A DNA stretch of 64,000 nucleotides from Larix kaempferi. Lineage: Eukaryota > Streptophyta > Pinopsida > Pinales > Pinaceae. The stretch covers positions 13,605,001 to 13,669,000 of the forward strand of contig BSBM01000779.1 of assembly GCA_027924585.1 (NCBI GenBank), given 5' to 3'. Below, in pieces: positions 33,296-45,217 of the stretch. Numbering within the stretch: position 1 is the stretch's first letter; every line of letters starts with the position of its first letter. The position numbers were made by a program, and so were the translations under genes. The notes beneath the pieces are model-generated. The model saw only the letters and a list, made by a program, of their open reading frames with translations. It was not told the origin of the DNA and did not search any database.

Positions 33296-35320
33296 CTACC
33301 ACCCTAGGGATCCCTTCCTGCTTGTGATATCCAATGGGGGATTCAGCCTCATCCCAATCCATCTGAGTTGATTTCTTGCTAGAGATTCCTTGTAGAGTGT
33401 GGCTTTGAAAAGAGCATCATCAAGCCTGAGGGAGGAGTGGAGTTCTTTCTTTTCAGATCGTTTGCCACTCTGCTCCACCTTTCCTTAATGGACTCATGAA
33501 ATTCCTTCTGTCTGCTTCGGAGTGTAATGTCAAAATGAGTCATAGCCTCCTGCTGTTTTGCAAGGAGAATGCGGATCAGTTCCTCGTCCTGGGTGAGGAT
33601 CCTATGGTTGTAGATTATCCCTTCAGGGTGAGTTGGATCTGCTCTGACCATCAATGGGGTTTACCATTTTGCTGTGACATAGATATGGTAGTCCTGGGCT
33701 CACTCAATTTTGTGGTTCATCCACGAACATAATGCCCTCAATTGGAAATCGCCCACATATGGGTTTGGCGACCAGTTGGGTGAACCAGAAACTACAAAAT
33801 TATGCAAGAAAAATTCACTCAATTGGTCCTTCTCCAACTCTATGGAGTTCAAAGATGCATCCATAAATTCTTTGGGAGTGTTTATCTCTATAGGGAGTCC
33901 TTGCTTCAACCTCTGGAGTTGGAATTTGCCCCATTTCTCCTATATATAAACTGCATATATTATTGACGGTGGTTTGAGGTCCTGCAGTCTATCATATATG
34001 TCAACAGTAGTGGCCAAAACATCCTTCAATTTGGTAATCTCCTGGTCCTTTGTGGCTAATTCGTTTTGTGCCTCGACCAATTTTTCTTGAAGCGCTGAAT
34101 TTTTCTGCTCAACCAGCCGTAGCTCCCCTGCATGATGCATATTCAGGATTTGTGTCTTCTCAGGTGAGAACGGGGGAGGTGTGGGCTAGCTTCCTGGCCC
34201 AATTCTTAACATTGTCAGCTCATTTCTGAGCTTTTCCAATTTTTCCCGTGCCTCAGCGAGTTGGGTAAGAACCCTGGGGTTTTCATTGTGCTCTGGAGGG
34301 TTCCCCTGGAAGTTGTCTTGATTTTGTATGCTATGCTCTTTATCCATTTCTTCTTCTTCATCCTCTTGTTATTATTTATTCATTTCTTCTTCTTCATCCT
34401 CTTCTTCTTCTGTAGTGGGATCCTTCTGATCTATTAAAGGATCGATGTCATCATCAGACACATTGTTAACTAAGGGGCTGGGTTCCCTTTCTTTCTCCCT
34501 GGAGACTCGGATTTCAGATACCTGTGTGAATCTTTTACTGCGTCTCTTCGACCCCTGATTACTGGAAGGAATCCCTGGGTCTGATTTGGGGGAGTCCTCT
34601 CTTGATTTTTTTTATCTTTACCAGGGTGTCGGCCACACTGTCCAAGTCAATTTTTCTCTTTGCCTCCGATACAGAGGTGGTCTTGGTTTTTGATTCTGGT
34701 GGCAAGGGCGTAGTCTTCATTCTCTGAACGTCCTCAGCAGATACCACTATGAACTCCTCCCAAGAGAGCTCTGGAATCTTTGCTTTTAATTCTTCACCAA
34801 CTATTAGTTTGATCAGCCCATGATGGGCCAAAGCATCATCTTTTCCTTTAACCACTTTCCTACTCATTTCCGCCAGTGATTGGAGTAGATAGAATGGAAT
34901 GCTAATGTTGTTGTTTGATGAAATGTGATTCCTGTGCCTGAGAAGTTCCAAAATATGAAAGTGGAAAATGGGAACATAACTTAACCTTTCAGTGCATGTA
35001 ATGTACCTCTGGATGATTGCAGCCATTTCATCCCATGGCACCGTCATGGAGAGTCTTTTGACTCCTTTTTTGTCCTCGTCGTAAGCTTCTCCTCGTTCAA
35101 AAAATGCTGCTTTTGTTGTGTGGTTTGTCTCCCGGTCATTGCTGCTCCAATGCAGGCCCATTTGTAGACCAGTGAATTTGGAAATCATGTCCTCATCCAA
35201 TTTTATACGTAACCCCTTTACTTGGGTGACGTACTGGTCATCCTTGATATGTTTGAATTTTCTTGCAAACTCCTGAGCTACCCCTATATCGTATCCTCTC
35301 AGTCCAAGGATGAAAGGCAT
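33296..35320 (-). pseudogene. Third ORF of element C, in the env position
   Basis: Between integrase and the 3' LTR a long minus-strand frame is readable with several stops. The N-terminal domain has YDIGVAQEFARKFKHIKD, GLRIKLDEDMISKFTGLQMG, MTVPWDEMAAIIQRYITCTE and FYLLQSLAEMSRK, LAHHGLIKLIVGEELKAK. A basic part follows (AKRKIDLDSVADTLVKIKKI), then an acidic Glu-rich tract (near 34350-34410), and a clear coiled coil (RLVEQKNSALQEKLVEAQNE, 34030-34130). The rest reaches about 33296. The N-terminal domain is clearly related to that of element E. No signal peptide or membrane helix is seen, so the protein is more likely nuclear or structural than an envelope. Function unknown. Confidence 0.65.
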
Positions 35321-36476
35321 CCAACTTGCATTGCGAATGATCTACAGGACTCTTGGGCTCTGATAAATGGCATTGTGATCCTCTGGTTCACTTTTCTTGA
35401 AACCCTTTGTCATTTTTAGAATCTTCTTTATAATCAGACAAAACCAAAACTTTGGAATGTGGTTTATACCCTCAACTGGTCGGGATCTTCCTACAAGCTC
35501 AAGGATTACAATGCTGGCTGAGTGAGTGCACTAGCTTTTGGTTTGTTGCTTCTCGAGAATTCCGAGAGGTTCCTTATATGAAAAATCGTGGAAGATTATG
35601 CAGCTTTACTTATTGTTTTTCCGCACCTATCCTTTCCATCATTCTTGTACTTGCCATTTTTAATCCCTTTTTTCCATGATCGATCTCTGTAATTCATATG
35701 ATGAGGGTTGTGATCATGATTTGTTGAGGGTGACAGGACTTAGGTAGTAATCATGACTTATTAAGGTCATTCTACCATGCCGCCGATTTAAAATAGAAGC
35801 TGTCCTCAGCTGACTAGAAACGGATGTAGTGTGGGATAATGTTTTACCTTAAAAATATAATAAAATCATTCTAGAGATTACCTTGCTATGTATGCGTACC
35901 TGCATTGATGATCTGGTGTGTTTTTCATGCATGGCGGATTCTGTAGTAGATTTGGCAATGTCTGTAGTTGATTTATGCATGTCAGTAGTTACGTGTGTGG
36001 GCTGCTTTTTCCTTTTTGCTCGTTTGAATTTGTTGAACTGTCTTCTTTGAAAGTTGTGCCAGTTGTTGATACGACTCATGTGATGATGCTTCATATTGGA
36101 TGATTGCATGGTAGTATATGACTGGCTCTCTTGAATAAATTGCAGGCTCGCATGAGTATGCTGAAAAGAATGGAATGGCGGGTTTGAAGAATTCTGCAGT
36201 AGTTGATAACTAATTGCTAAATGTAGACATGGCTGGCTTACTTGAGTGCTGATATGTAATGTATCTAGCTCGCTTGAATTGATTTGCAGGCTCGCTTGAG
36301 TGCTGATATGTAATGTATCTGGCTCTTTGTAGGGTGGATGCTTCATATTGGATGTTTTATCTCTTTTTTCTTTTTGTCTTTTTTCGTTTTTTTTGGTCTT
36401 TTTTTTTTTTTAAATGAGTTGAATTTCACTGATTTTCCACGTCCTCTATCAGCATCAATTGTTGCTGGTAAACTAC
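35321..36476 (-). other. Spacer between integrase and third ORF of element C
   Basis: A repeated unit ('gctcgcttga...gctgatatgtaatgtatct') occurs twice at about 36237-36325. A long T-rich run (36355-36412) follows on the plus strand. The region 35400-35850 shows no motif. This spacer matches in position the minisatellite-bearing spacer of element E. Confidence 0.55.
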
Positions 36477-37600
36477 CTATGTAAATTCTTCTTTTGATTG
36501 CGGTTTCTTGCAAAGTTTTAGGTGATGCCCATTCACTATCATGGGGAACTCCTCTTCATCAATTGTAATAATTCTCACAGCTCCATTTTCATAAATATTC
36601 TGTATAATGTAAGGTCCAAGCCATCTAGTGGTTAGCTTCCCTTTGAATGTGTGAAATCTAGAGTCGTAAAGTAGTGCCCAATCACCTTCGTTGAACTTTT
36701 TATCCTTCAGATGTTGGTCATGCCATTTTTTTCTTTGTTGTTGGATGATTTCGATATGTGGAAGTTCTTGTTGGCGGTGCTCATCCAGTTGATTCAGCTG
36801 TAGCATGCGTTCTTTCTGAATTTTTGATAGGTCCATATGTAAATCTGCTGCAATTCCAAATGTCTTTATTTCAAATTCGATTGGCAGCATGACCTTTTTT
36901 CCATAGACTAGTTCATAAGGTGTGAATCTTGTAGTTGTTTTCCATGTAGTATTGTAAGCCTAAACTGCCTCACTAAGTCTGTCAGCCCAATCCCTTTTGT
37001 GAAGTTGGACAATTTTTGTCAAGATTCTCTCTAATTCCCTGTTGGTTACCTCAGCTTGACCATTTTCTTGAGGGTGGTAGGAGGATGACTGTCTGTGCTT
37101 TACATTGTTTCTTTTAATTAAGTCTTCAATTAAATTTGATGTAAATTGTGGGCCCTGATCAGAAACTACTTCTCTTGGCACCCCAAACCTATGAAAGATC
37201 TGCACTGTAAAGAATTTGGCCACATTGGTTTCATTTGTAGCATCCAGTGCTGCTACCTCTGTCAATTTTGTAAGGTAATCAGTGCATACGAGGATGTATC
37301 TTTTCTGATTAGACTATGGGTCGAATGGGCCAAAAAAATCAAATCCCCACTTTTCAAATGCCTCCAAGGAGATTTGTGGATAGAGTGGCATCTTTTGTTT
37401 TTGTGTTGGTTTTCCCATTCTCTAGCAATCATCACAGTGTGAAACATATTCGTAAGTATACTTGTGGAGTGTTGGCCAATAATATCTTGTTTGCAAGATT
37501 TTATGGGCTGTCCTTTTTGCAGCATAGTGTCCTCCACATCGTTCATTGTGTGTGGCATGCATTATGTCATGCACCTCATCTTCTCTTATGCACCTTCTGA
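36477..37600 (-). pseudogene. pol: Integrase of element C
   Basis: The zinc-binding part (about 37590-37420) has HATHNERCGGHYAAKR and SHCDDC. The core carries FDFFGPFDP (first Asp), EVVSDQGPQFTSN (second Asp) and NGQAEVTNRELERI (Glu). Then follow TTRFTPYELVYGKK and the C-terminal domain with KKWHDQHLKDKKFNEGDWAL and TRWLGPYIIQNIYENGAVR, ending at 36477. The triad is intact. Stops at about 37427, 37312 and 36960 (TAG) break the frame, without frameshift. There is no chromodomain. Confidence 0.9.
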
Positions 37601-39162
37601 GTATCTAATCTGGTCCTTGTTTGAAAAGCATGCCTTCTATCCATGTGTATGTGGCACTTTGCCTTATTACTTTTGTTTTCTCTTTGTGACTGTAATATTC
37701 TGCAAACTTTCCAGACACTAAATAGTTTGCTATATCAGCAAACCATGGTCTTTTTGTGGATATGGAAAAAAGATGCTCATCTGGAAAACTGTCATCGATT
37801 ACCTCACTGTGTTGTCCATGTGTCAGTCTAGATAAAAAGTCAGCCACTACATTGTGATTTCCTGGCTTGTCTAAAATTGTAATGTCAAATTCTTGGAGGA
37901 GCAGTAGCCATCTGATGATTCTGGCACTTGTGTTTGGCTTGTTCATAAGATATCTTATGGCTGAGTGGTCTGTATGAACAAAAACTTGGTAACCAGTGAT
38001 ATAGTGTCTGAACTTATTAATGGCATGTATGACAACCAAAAATTCCTTTTCTGTGATAGTGTAATTCAATTCTGCCCCTGCCAAATTTTTGCTGATATAA
38101 TATATTGCATAAGGCTTTTTCTCTTTTTCTTGTCCAAGGACAGACCCGATTGCTTTATCTGATGCATCTGAGTGGATGTGGAATGGAAATGCCCAATCTG
38201 GTCCTTGGAGTACTGGAGATGTAATTGTTTTTTCCTTCAGGTTATTAAATGCTATCATGCAATTGTTTGTCCATATGGATTCAGTATCTTTTGTGAGAAG
38301 TGCAAACATTGGAGCAGCAATTCTGCTATAATTTTCAATAAATCTTCTATAGTACCCTGTTTGTCCAAGGAAACTTCTCACGTCCCTTTGTTTAATAGGT
38401 GGTGGCAGCGTTTTAATTATTGAAACTTTTGCTTGATCAACCTCTATCCCTCTTTGTGACATATGATGGCCTAGAACAATACCTTCTTACATCATCATCT
38501 TGCATTTGTCATTGCTTATACATAGGCTCATCTCAATACATTTTTTCAATACCAATTCCAGGTGGGTCAATGCCTGGTCAAAGTTTTTGCCATAGGGTGT
38601 GAAATCATCAATGCAAAATTCCATTTGATCATTTATAAATTCTGAAAATATGCTGAGAATTTCCCTCTGAAAGGTTGCAGGAGCATTACAAAGTCCAAAT
38701 GGAAGCACTCTGTAGGCATAAGTACCCCATGGGCATGTGAAGGTTTTTTTGTCCTGGTCAGCTGGGTGAATGAGGATTTGATTGTAACTGCTGAACCAAT
38801 CCAAGAAGGAGAAAAAATTGTTACCTGCTAAAGTATCCAGTACCTGATCTATAAATGGGAGAGGAAAGTAATCCTTCTTGGTTGCTTTATTAAGCTCTCG
38901 GTAGTCCACACAAATTCTCCATTTGCCTCCCTTTTTAGGGACTATGACCAGTGATGATACCCACTCACTATCAAAGACGGGTTAGATGAACCCTGCATCT
39001 AATAACTTTTGTAGTTCGGTTTTGACTAAGTCCTTCAATGCTGGGTTTAGTCTCCTTTGTGGTTTTCTTATAGGAATAGAACCTTCCTTGATGTAAATAT
39101 AATGCTTGCAGATATCAGGATGAATACCTTTCATTTCTGCATATGCCCATGCAAAGGATCTA
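37601..39162 (-). pseudogene. pol: Reverse transcriptase and RNase H of element C
   Basis: RT: KGGKWRICVDYRELNKATKK, FFSFLDWFSSYNQI, RVLPFGLCNAPATFQ and MEFCIDDFTPYGKN (catalytic DD at about 38605). Then comes VRSFLGQTGYYRRFIENYS. RNase H: HIHSDASDKAIGSVLGQ, TEKEFLVVIHAINKFRHY, VHTDHSAIRYLMNK and NVVADFLSRL. All catalytic acids are present. In-frame stops lie at about 39162, 38984, 38486 and 37604; there is no frameshift. The tandem duplication breakpoint (38806-38810) lies inside this gene. Confidence 0.92.
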
Positions 39163-41930
39163 TTCTACTCTGTTAATACCTTCATCAGCTGTGCTTCCTG
39201 TTGGGGCTGTAGATTAGAATTGATGTTAACTGTTTTCCCTGGTATAATTTCCACAATCTTTGTTTTGTCTGTTTGCTCTTCCAGAGATGTCAGTTTTTCC
39301 CACATCTTGTTCAAGTTCCTGCTTGAAGATTCACCTTCATTCTGCTGATCCGTGTCAAAAAACCTTTGAAGACCATCATTGTTAGAAAAATAATTTTGTA
39401 TAAACCTATCTATATGACCATCTTCATCTATGGCTTTTAGTGTTAATCCAGCATCAATTGTCAGGATAGGTCTCATGTTTTGATTCAGTGTGTCATTGTA
39501 ATCGTCAGTCCAGTTTTCATATTCTATGTCTAAGGATTTTCTAGCTGGTTGGTAAATGGTGATGTTTTTCCTAGACTGGCCACTGGTGATGGTCATGTTG
39601 CCTAACTTGCATCCTATGTAAGCATATGCAGTTGCCAGCCAGGGTCTTCTGAGTATAATAGGATATCCACTAAGTTTGCTTTTTACCTCGATGACTACGA
39701 GATTAGCTGGGTATTCCCAGGATTCTATATTGATTATAATGTCCTCAAGCATTCCTTCAGGCTTCACAGTGGATGTATCTGCTAGTTGGAGTACTGTAGT
39801 TGTTGGTATGACCTCTGATTGGAGACCTAGGTGGATCATAGTATCTTTCATCATTACGTTTATAGTTGCTCCTAAATCAATTAGACCCTTGTCGATTTGT
39901 CTCGTATTGATGTTGACTTGGACCAAGGGGCTACTTGGGTCTAGATATTTGGGGTTAACCATGATACCCAACATTAGATCAACTAATTGGCAAACTACAT
40001 TAATAGTTGGTGGGTCATGCTTCCTCCTTCCAAGTTTCTTCAAACAATTCTCTTTTATATATTTGTTGCAGATGGGTACGTCTCTGATGTCTTGTAAGAT
40101 GGGGATTTGGATATTCAAGTGTTTTAATTCATTCAAAATTGCATTTTCCTCTTCATCTTTGGTACTTCGTACAAGCTTTTCAGGAAATGGAGGGTTTCTA
40201 GTTCGTGTGAGTGGTATAATTTCTTCCTTCGGAAGGTTTGGTTCATCAGGATGCTGAATATGAGGTTGAGTCGTTTTCTCCTGGTGCTTTGGTTGTTGTA
40301 TGTTTTGCGTAGGTGTATTTTGGAGCATTTTTCTAGACCTTAGGTTAATCTCATTTATTTCCACAGTATCTACTACGTAAGTGGGAAATTGCATCGTTTC
40401 AGTATTGTAGGCTTGCTGCTGCCCTGGCCTGTTGTTGTTAGGGTTAGGGACTGGCTGGGCAGGAATTGGTGGAGGTCTGGGGGGTGGTTGATTAGGTGGT
40501 GGTGGCATGATAAGTGGATGTTGTTGCTGTAGCGGAGCTCTCCAATTTGATGAGGAATAAGGACATGGATTGCCATAATTTGTGGATGGTTGAGCAAAAG
40601 GTGGGGGGTATGAGGGGTAGGATTGTGGGTAGTATGATTGATGATAAGGTTGGTTTTGCTGCCACTGATTTGGATTTTGTTGAGATGGCCATAGGGCTGG
40701 TATAGAGTTCCAATTTTGCTGGTTATTTCCCTGGTTATAGTAATGTTGGTTGTTGGGTTGGTACGGTCTGGGAAAATTATTCCTCTTCTGATTTACAAAG
40801 CAGATTTGTTCCATTGCACCCTTGGTTGTGGGCTCTTGGATAGCAGCTTTGCAGGAAGGCAACAAGGGACACTTGTCAGTAGAGTGATCCTCAGTGCAGA
40901 GGCCACATATTTCGATGGTGTTTAGTGTGCACTTCCCCTTCTCATGTTTATTTCTACAATGAGGATAGAATACTGCCAAGGCTTGGTTAATTTCATCCTG
41001 TTTCTTTTTTATTTGAAGAGCATCAACTTGCATGGCCAGAGATTGTAGGATGTCAGTCTTCATGTCGTCTAGCAGGTTTCCTAAATCAGATTTTATATGT
41101 GTTGTTCTTGAAGATGTTGATCCACCAGTAGATGTGTGTGTATCCCTTGTCCCATTCTTAGTTTTCCTAGATCTAGAGTAGTTTTTGAAGATTTGTAGGA
41201 TCCGGTCAAAATATTTCTGGAATATATCTCCATCTCCTAGAAGATTTAAGACTTCAAATTTCTCCTCTTTTACACCTCTAATAAGGACAAGTTTTAGTGA
41301 TTCGAGATCCAAGGTGCAATGACTGGCTCGTTTGTAGCTAAGTTGAAATCTTTGGGCATAACCTTCTAATGACTCTCTTTCTCCTTGTTGCATCCTAAAG
41401 ATTTCATCGCTTGTATCTTTGGCCTTGCAGTAGTCCCTATATTTTTCTAAGAATGCCTATTTCATTTGATCCCAGCTAAAGATACTATTCCCTTCAAGGC
41501 TCATAAACAACCGAAGTGATAGGTCTTTCAGTGTGGAAGGAAAAAGCCTTAGCTTTTGTTCATCAGTAGTGTAATCAAATAATCTGCAAACTACCTCAAA
41601 TTCAAACAGGAATGTGTCGGGATATTCTGAAGTCAAACCATGGAAGTTTTGTAGATTATTAGGATTGATGTTCTTCATTCTGGCATCTCAAAGAGGTATG
41701 CTAATGGGAAAGGTGAAAATCTCCCTAGGTTCCTCCTCTTCGTTTTCCAGCGTGGTGTTTGAGCTGGAATTGGTAGTGAAGTTGTATCTGTTTGGATCGT
41801 ATGTGGAGTTAGTTTCGTTTTCAGAGTGTAGAAATTCAAACTGAGAATGGTCAGAACTGTTATTACCGTTGTTGCTCATGGGATGCTTGGGCAGAAAGCG
41901 GCCAAACCTATCCCTTTGCCGACGAGGCAT
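39163..41930 (-). pseudogene. gag: gag-protease of element C
   Basis: A Met at 41930 starts MPRRQRDRFGRFLPKHPMSN. The capsid region has NLQNFHGLTSEYPDTFLFEF and LRLFPSTLKDLSLRLF; a TAG at 41456 interrupts it. Then GYAQRFQLSYKRASHC and LIRGVKEEKFEVLNLLGDGD follow. Cys/His boxes (HCRNKHEKGKC, CGLCTEDHSTDKC, about 40960-40850) form the nucleocapsid zinc region. A Pro/Gln/Asn-rich stretch spans about 40760-40430. The protease has GLIDLGATINVM (39865-39890) with the catalytic Asp in a DLGA form, and YPIILRRPWLATAYAYIG. The open frame from 41393 to 39165 is 742 codons, the longest in the window. Confidence 0.92.
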
Positions 41931-42027
41931 TCATTGGTAAAAAAAGTATTTATGTTTTTGTTTTATGTGATTTTTGTTTTCTTTTTGTGTTTTTTTTAGG
42001 TGATGTCTCCCAAAAGATTTAGCACCT

Positions 42028-42044
42028 CCCCGGCAATGGCGCCA
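42028..42044 (-). other. Primer binding site of element C (tRNA-Asp type)
   Basis: The minus strand reads TGGCGCCATTGCCGGGG. It matches the 3' end of plant tRNA-Asp (complement TGGCGCCGTTGCCGGGG) with one difference. It starts five bases from the LTR. Confidence 0.88.
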
Positions 42045-42049
42045 AAAAG

Positions 42050-43394
42050 TGGTGAGCTCCCAATATGAATGCCTAATGAGGGCAGCTGTACTAAGCGCCT
42101 ACTTTAATTATCAACCCGGGGGACGTACAAACTTTAGAGGTGCAGGCACTATCTGTGCTCTTATAGGATAATCTTTGTTGCGGTTGGGTGTTGGTATCAA
42201 TGTTTTAAGGGTTGCCTACTCAATATGTAAAACTGTTTATACTAGGGAATTAAATACTGGAAAATGATAAATCTATTTTAAAGAATTAAAATACTAAAAG
42301 CAGTAAATCTATTATAAAAAATTTAAAATGATGAAAGTGAAAGAGATATTCCTATGAATTTACCTAATGTGGAATGGTGAATCTAGACTATGAAAGTGAA
42401 ATACCATAACAGATCTATTATAAATTAAAGAAAGCAAGGTTTGTAATTATTTATGCATAAAACTAGAATTCTAATCTAAATCATTTGAATATCAAAACTA
42501 AGTTTGAAATGCAATCATCTCATGCTACACATCCATTATTAAGAAATCAAAGAAATCAACCTTGAGAAGCAATTAATCATGATGGGAAACATTCATAAAC
42601 CTTAGATCTAAACCATGATTTTTGAAGGCAATGCTAATACATATGGAATTGTTTTTTAAAATGTGCGTTGGAAGAAAGCAACTACAGGACTATTGAAACC
42701 GTGTTGCTGAACTACAGAATGTGTTATAAATTACTACAGAATCAAGACATCATTCAAATGCTTCCATATGTGATATAAATTTTCATCACTGTAAAACACA
42801 TAATCTGAAATACCTGAAAAATGGAAATCCCCTAACTTATGTGTTGGAGGGGCCCTCTCCAACCCGTACTTAGGAGAGAAAGAAACTTATAGACGCTGAC
42901 TGGGATTTAACATCAATCTTCTATTAAAATATAAATTCCATGTCTTCACAAAGGTCTGTAACTCAGAAGTATCTCAATAGTGCAAAAACGTAAAACAATG
43001 TTTCTCCAAAAATGTTAACAGAGACCTCTCGCTACCCGAGAGGTCCATATTTATATAATTCTTAATGCTGAACCTAACTAAATTTCTAAATGCTGATTCT
43101 CCTTGAACAGGAGTGTGTTCTCTATAGATCAAGAAAAAGGCATTGAGTTGCATGATCCCTCAGTCTTCTACGTGTTTGTCCTTTAATGCCCCTAAACCTA
43201 CTCAATCATGCTCGATTTCCACATAATTAGTTTATTGAATATGCATTTTAAACATACAAGAATAATCGTCAAAAACAACTTCATTAAATAATTAAGGTAA
43301 AAAGTTTTTCCCACAAATGAGTGTGTTTCTTCGCCATTGCTTGAGCTTTACTCCGGGAAAAAGGTTATCAAATACCTGAAAATTGGACTCATCA
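42050..43394 (-). repeat. 5' LTR of element C
   Basis: It begins TGGTGAGCTCCC and ends GGACTCATCA, 1345 bp. It shares many differences from the 3' LTR with the duplicate at 48465-49810 (for example 'cctaatgtggaatgg' against 'cctactggagaatgg'). Confidence 0.93.
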
Positions 43395-43399
43395 CCCAG
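43395..43399. repeat. Target site duplication of element C, right copy
   Basis: CCCAG, identical to 31868-31872. Confidence 0.9.
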
Positions 43400-44048
43400 G
43401 TCAAATTGTTGTATGCAAGGGCCCGTAAGATTAATAGTTTAATTAGCCCATGATTTGAGAGGGACGATAAGGGGTGTTGCGCTCTTTTAGCATAATAAGC
43501 CATGTGTTGCAAGGATTTAAGAAGATAGTATGGAATATTTAGTAGCTTGTGATGATGTAAAGGTGATAGGAGGAAAAATTCATAAATGTAAACAACACTG
43601 TACCTCCCTTCACATGTGATATATTTCTTCAAGAAGAGTGCAACTTGATCCCAAGGACTCGGAAGAGTCTCCAGCATTGTTCCTCTGTCCCGTGGTCAAA
43701 CTCTCTCTCCTGCTGCCAGGAAATCCTCAGTTGCAGTCAGATGATGGCATTTCCGACTAAACCAACGTTTCCCGGTTCTGGGCAATCCCGTTACTTGCGG
43801 TAGGATTGCCTCTGAAACATCTATCCGGATACCTCAAACCTCTGAGTGGCTGTAATATTTTTGGCAAATTCAAGGGCTGTTTCATCGTGAAAACCATTCA
43901 GGCATTGAAAATAATCTGTCCACCCTGCTTCTTGAAAGATAACAAAGACTTCTCTGTTCTTATACAAAGATTCTATTGTTAGAGGCTCATATCTCACAAG
44001 GATACCCATACCAATTAACTTCTGTGCAATATTTAGCGAATACACCAA
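43400..44048 (-). pseudogene. Third ORF of element E, N-terminal domain (unit 1 copy)
   Basis: The minus strand reads IAQKLIGMGILVRYEPLTIE, FVIFQEAGWTDYFQCLNGFH, ETALEFAKNITATQ; then, after a frameshift near 43825, TGLPRTGKRW, PSPWDQVALFLKKYITCEGR and IPYYLLKSLQHMAYYAKR, SNHGLIKLLILRALAYNN. This is the same domain as in element C's third ORF (AQEFARKF, TGL, PWDEM, YITC, YLLQSL, HGLIKL). The frame continues across the insertion of C to 31872. Confidence 0.7.
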
Positions 44049-44659
44049 TTACAGTTCAAACGTCAAGCTGACTGCATGCAGACATGGTTGATAGATAGTC
44101 TAAGTTTGAATTGAGCATTTCTGAAAAGGTGGCACAGTAGTTTTGGAATAAAATCTATGGCAGTATTATCGCACAAGTTGGGTAAAATGATGGTCATAAT
44201 CATAAGTACGGGTAACAACTTAAATGTGATTTTGGTTCAGTTGATTGGCTGTTGAAAGGTGGCAGGGATGAATGAAAAATACACCCATTATTGCTTCTGA
44301 TGTCAATAGATGCCTAATCATGATTATAGTTAGAACCCCTACCTTCAAGATTAATGCTCGCGCCGCCATTCTACCATAGCATTATATTTCATAGTCGCAT
44401 CGCTGGTAAAATGCGCATGTGCTGAGTTGAGTTGGCCACCGCCAACTAGGCTGATAAGTACATCCATGCTGACGGATACACGAGATGGCCCAATAGTTTT
44501 CTTCGTTCTTGGCAGACTACGATTGGAATTTTGGAGTCATCATTAAATTAGAGCCTGGTCAAATCATTAGCGGTGAGACTGTTCTAGGAGGTAGACAATC
44601 TAGTGGAGTTGCAATTGATGAATAAGAGGAACTAGGAATGAAGACTTGGGTAGAGTTCA

Positions 44660-45030
44660 GCGAAATGTGGCGGAGTCACAGCTGTGAAAATTGGTAGAAT
44701 AGCAAGAATAGTGGAGTCGCAGCTGCTGGCAAAAAAGTGCAATGAATGAAAATAGCAGGGTTGCAGCTGCGAAAATTGGCAAAATAGGCAAGAATAGCGA
44801 AGTCACAACTGCTAGCTAAAAGTGAATGAATGGAAATAGCGGAGTCACAGCTGCGAAATTTTGGCAGAATGGACAAGAATAGCGGAGTTGCAGCTGCGAA
44901 ACTTGGAAAAATGGACGAAAATAGCGGAGTCGCAGCTGCTGGAAAAGGTGAAATGGGTGAAGAATAGTAGAGTTACAGCTGCGAAGATTGGAAAAAATGA
45001 GTAAGGTAGGGAGTCGTAGCTGTGCAGAAT
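44660..45030 (-). repeat. Minisatellite with CAGCTG core (unit 1 copy)
   Basis: About nine tandem copies of a unit of 39-49 bp, mostly 41-42, each with a version of 'ggagtcacagctgcgaaa'. Copies start near 44667, 44708, 44757, 44796, 44838, 44883, 44925, 44967 and 45008. Most carry CAGCTG. It lies in E's spacer between integrase and the third ORF. Confidence 0.8.
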
Positions 45031-45217
45031 GGAGTAATAGGCAATTTTTTAGCTGGCTGCTGAAGGCCGACAAATTATCCATTTTCTTCAAAGAGCTTTA
45101 TTAGATCAGGAAAACAATGTAAGGTGTCTGCAATCGTCTGGCCTAGTCACGACTGCTGCTCCTCAAATTAATTCCTACACATAGTTCTTCAAAACAAACC
45201 CGATCAAGTGTAAAGGA

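Larger units (their letters stand above)
31873..43394 (-). mobile_element. Athila/Tat-like Ty3/gypsy element C, complete
   Basis: Two 1345-bp LTRs, a tRNA-Asp type PBS, a gag-pro-pol frame, a third ORF after integrase and a purine-rich tract make an 11.5-kb minus-strand element with the target duplication CCCAG. The DLGA protease motif, the PBS type and the third ORF after integrase point to the Athila/Tat side of plant gypsy elements; no chromodomain is present. It sits inside the third ORF of the related element E. The LTRs differ by about 4-5% over the first 350 bases by eye. Confidence 0.92.

Noticed and set aside
39676-40257. 193-codon plus-strand open frame, and its near copy at 46083-46664
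   Set aside because: Both lie antisense to the well-supported gag-protease frame of element C and its duplicate; they are shadows of that frame.
42028-42044. tRNA gene at the PBS sites
   Set aside because: Only the 17-18 bases complementary to a tRNA 3' end are present; there is no cloverleaf.
44660-45030. CRISPR-like array
   Set aside because: Units are imperfect repeats throughout with no unique spacers, and the sequence is plant retrotransposon. It is a minisatellite.
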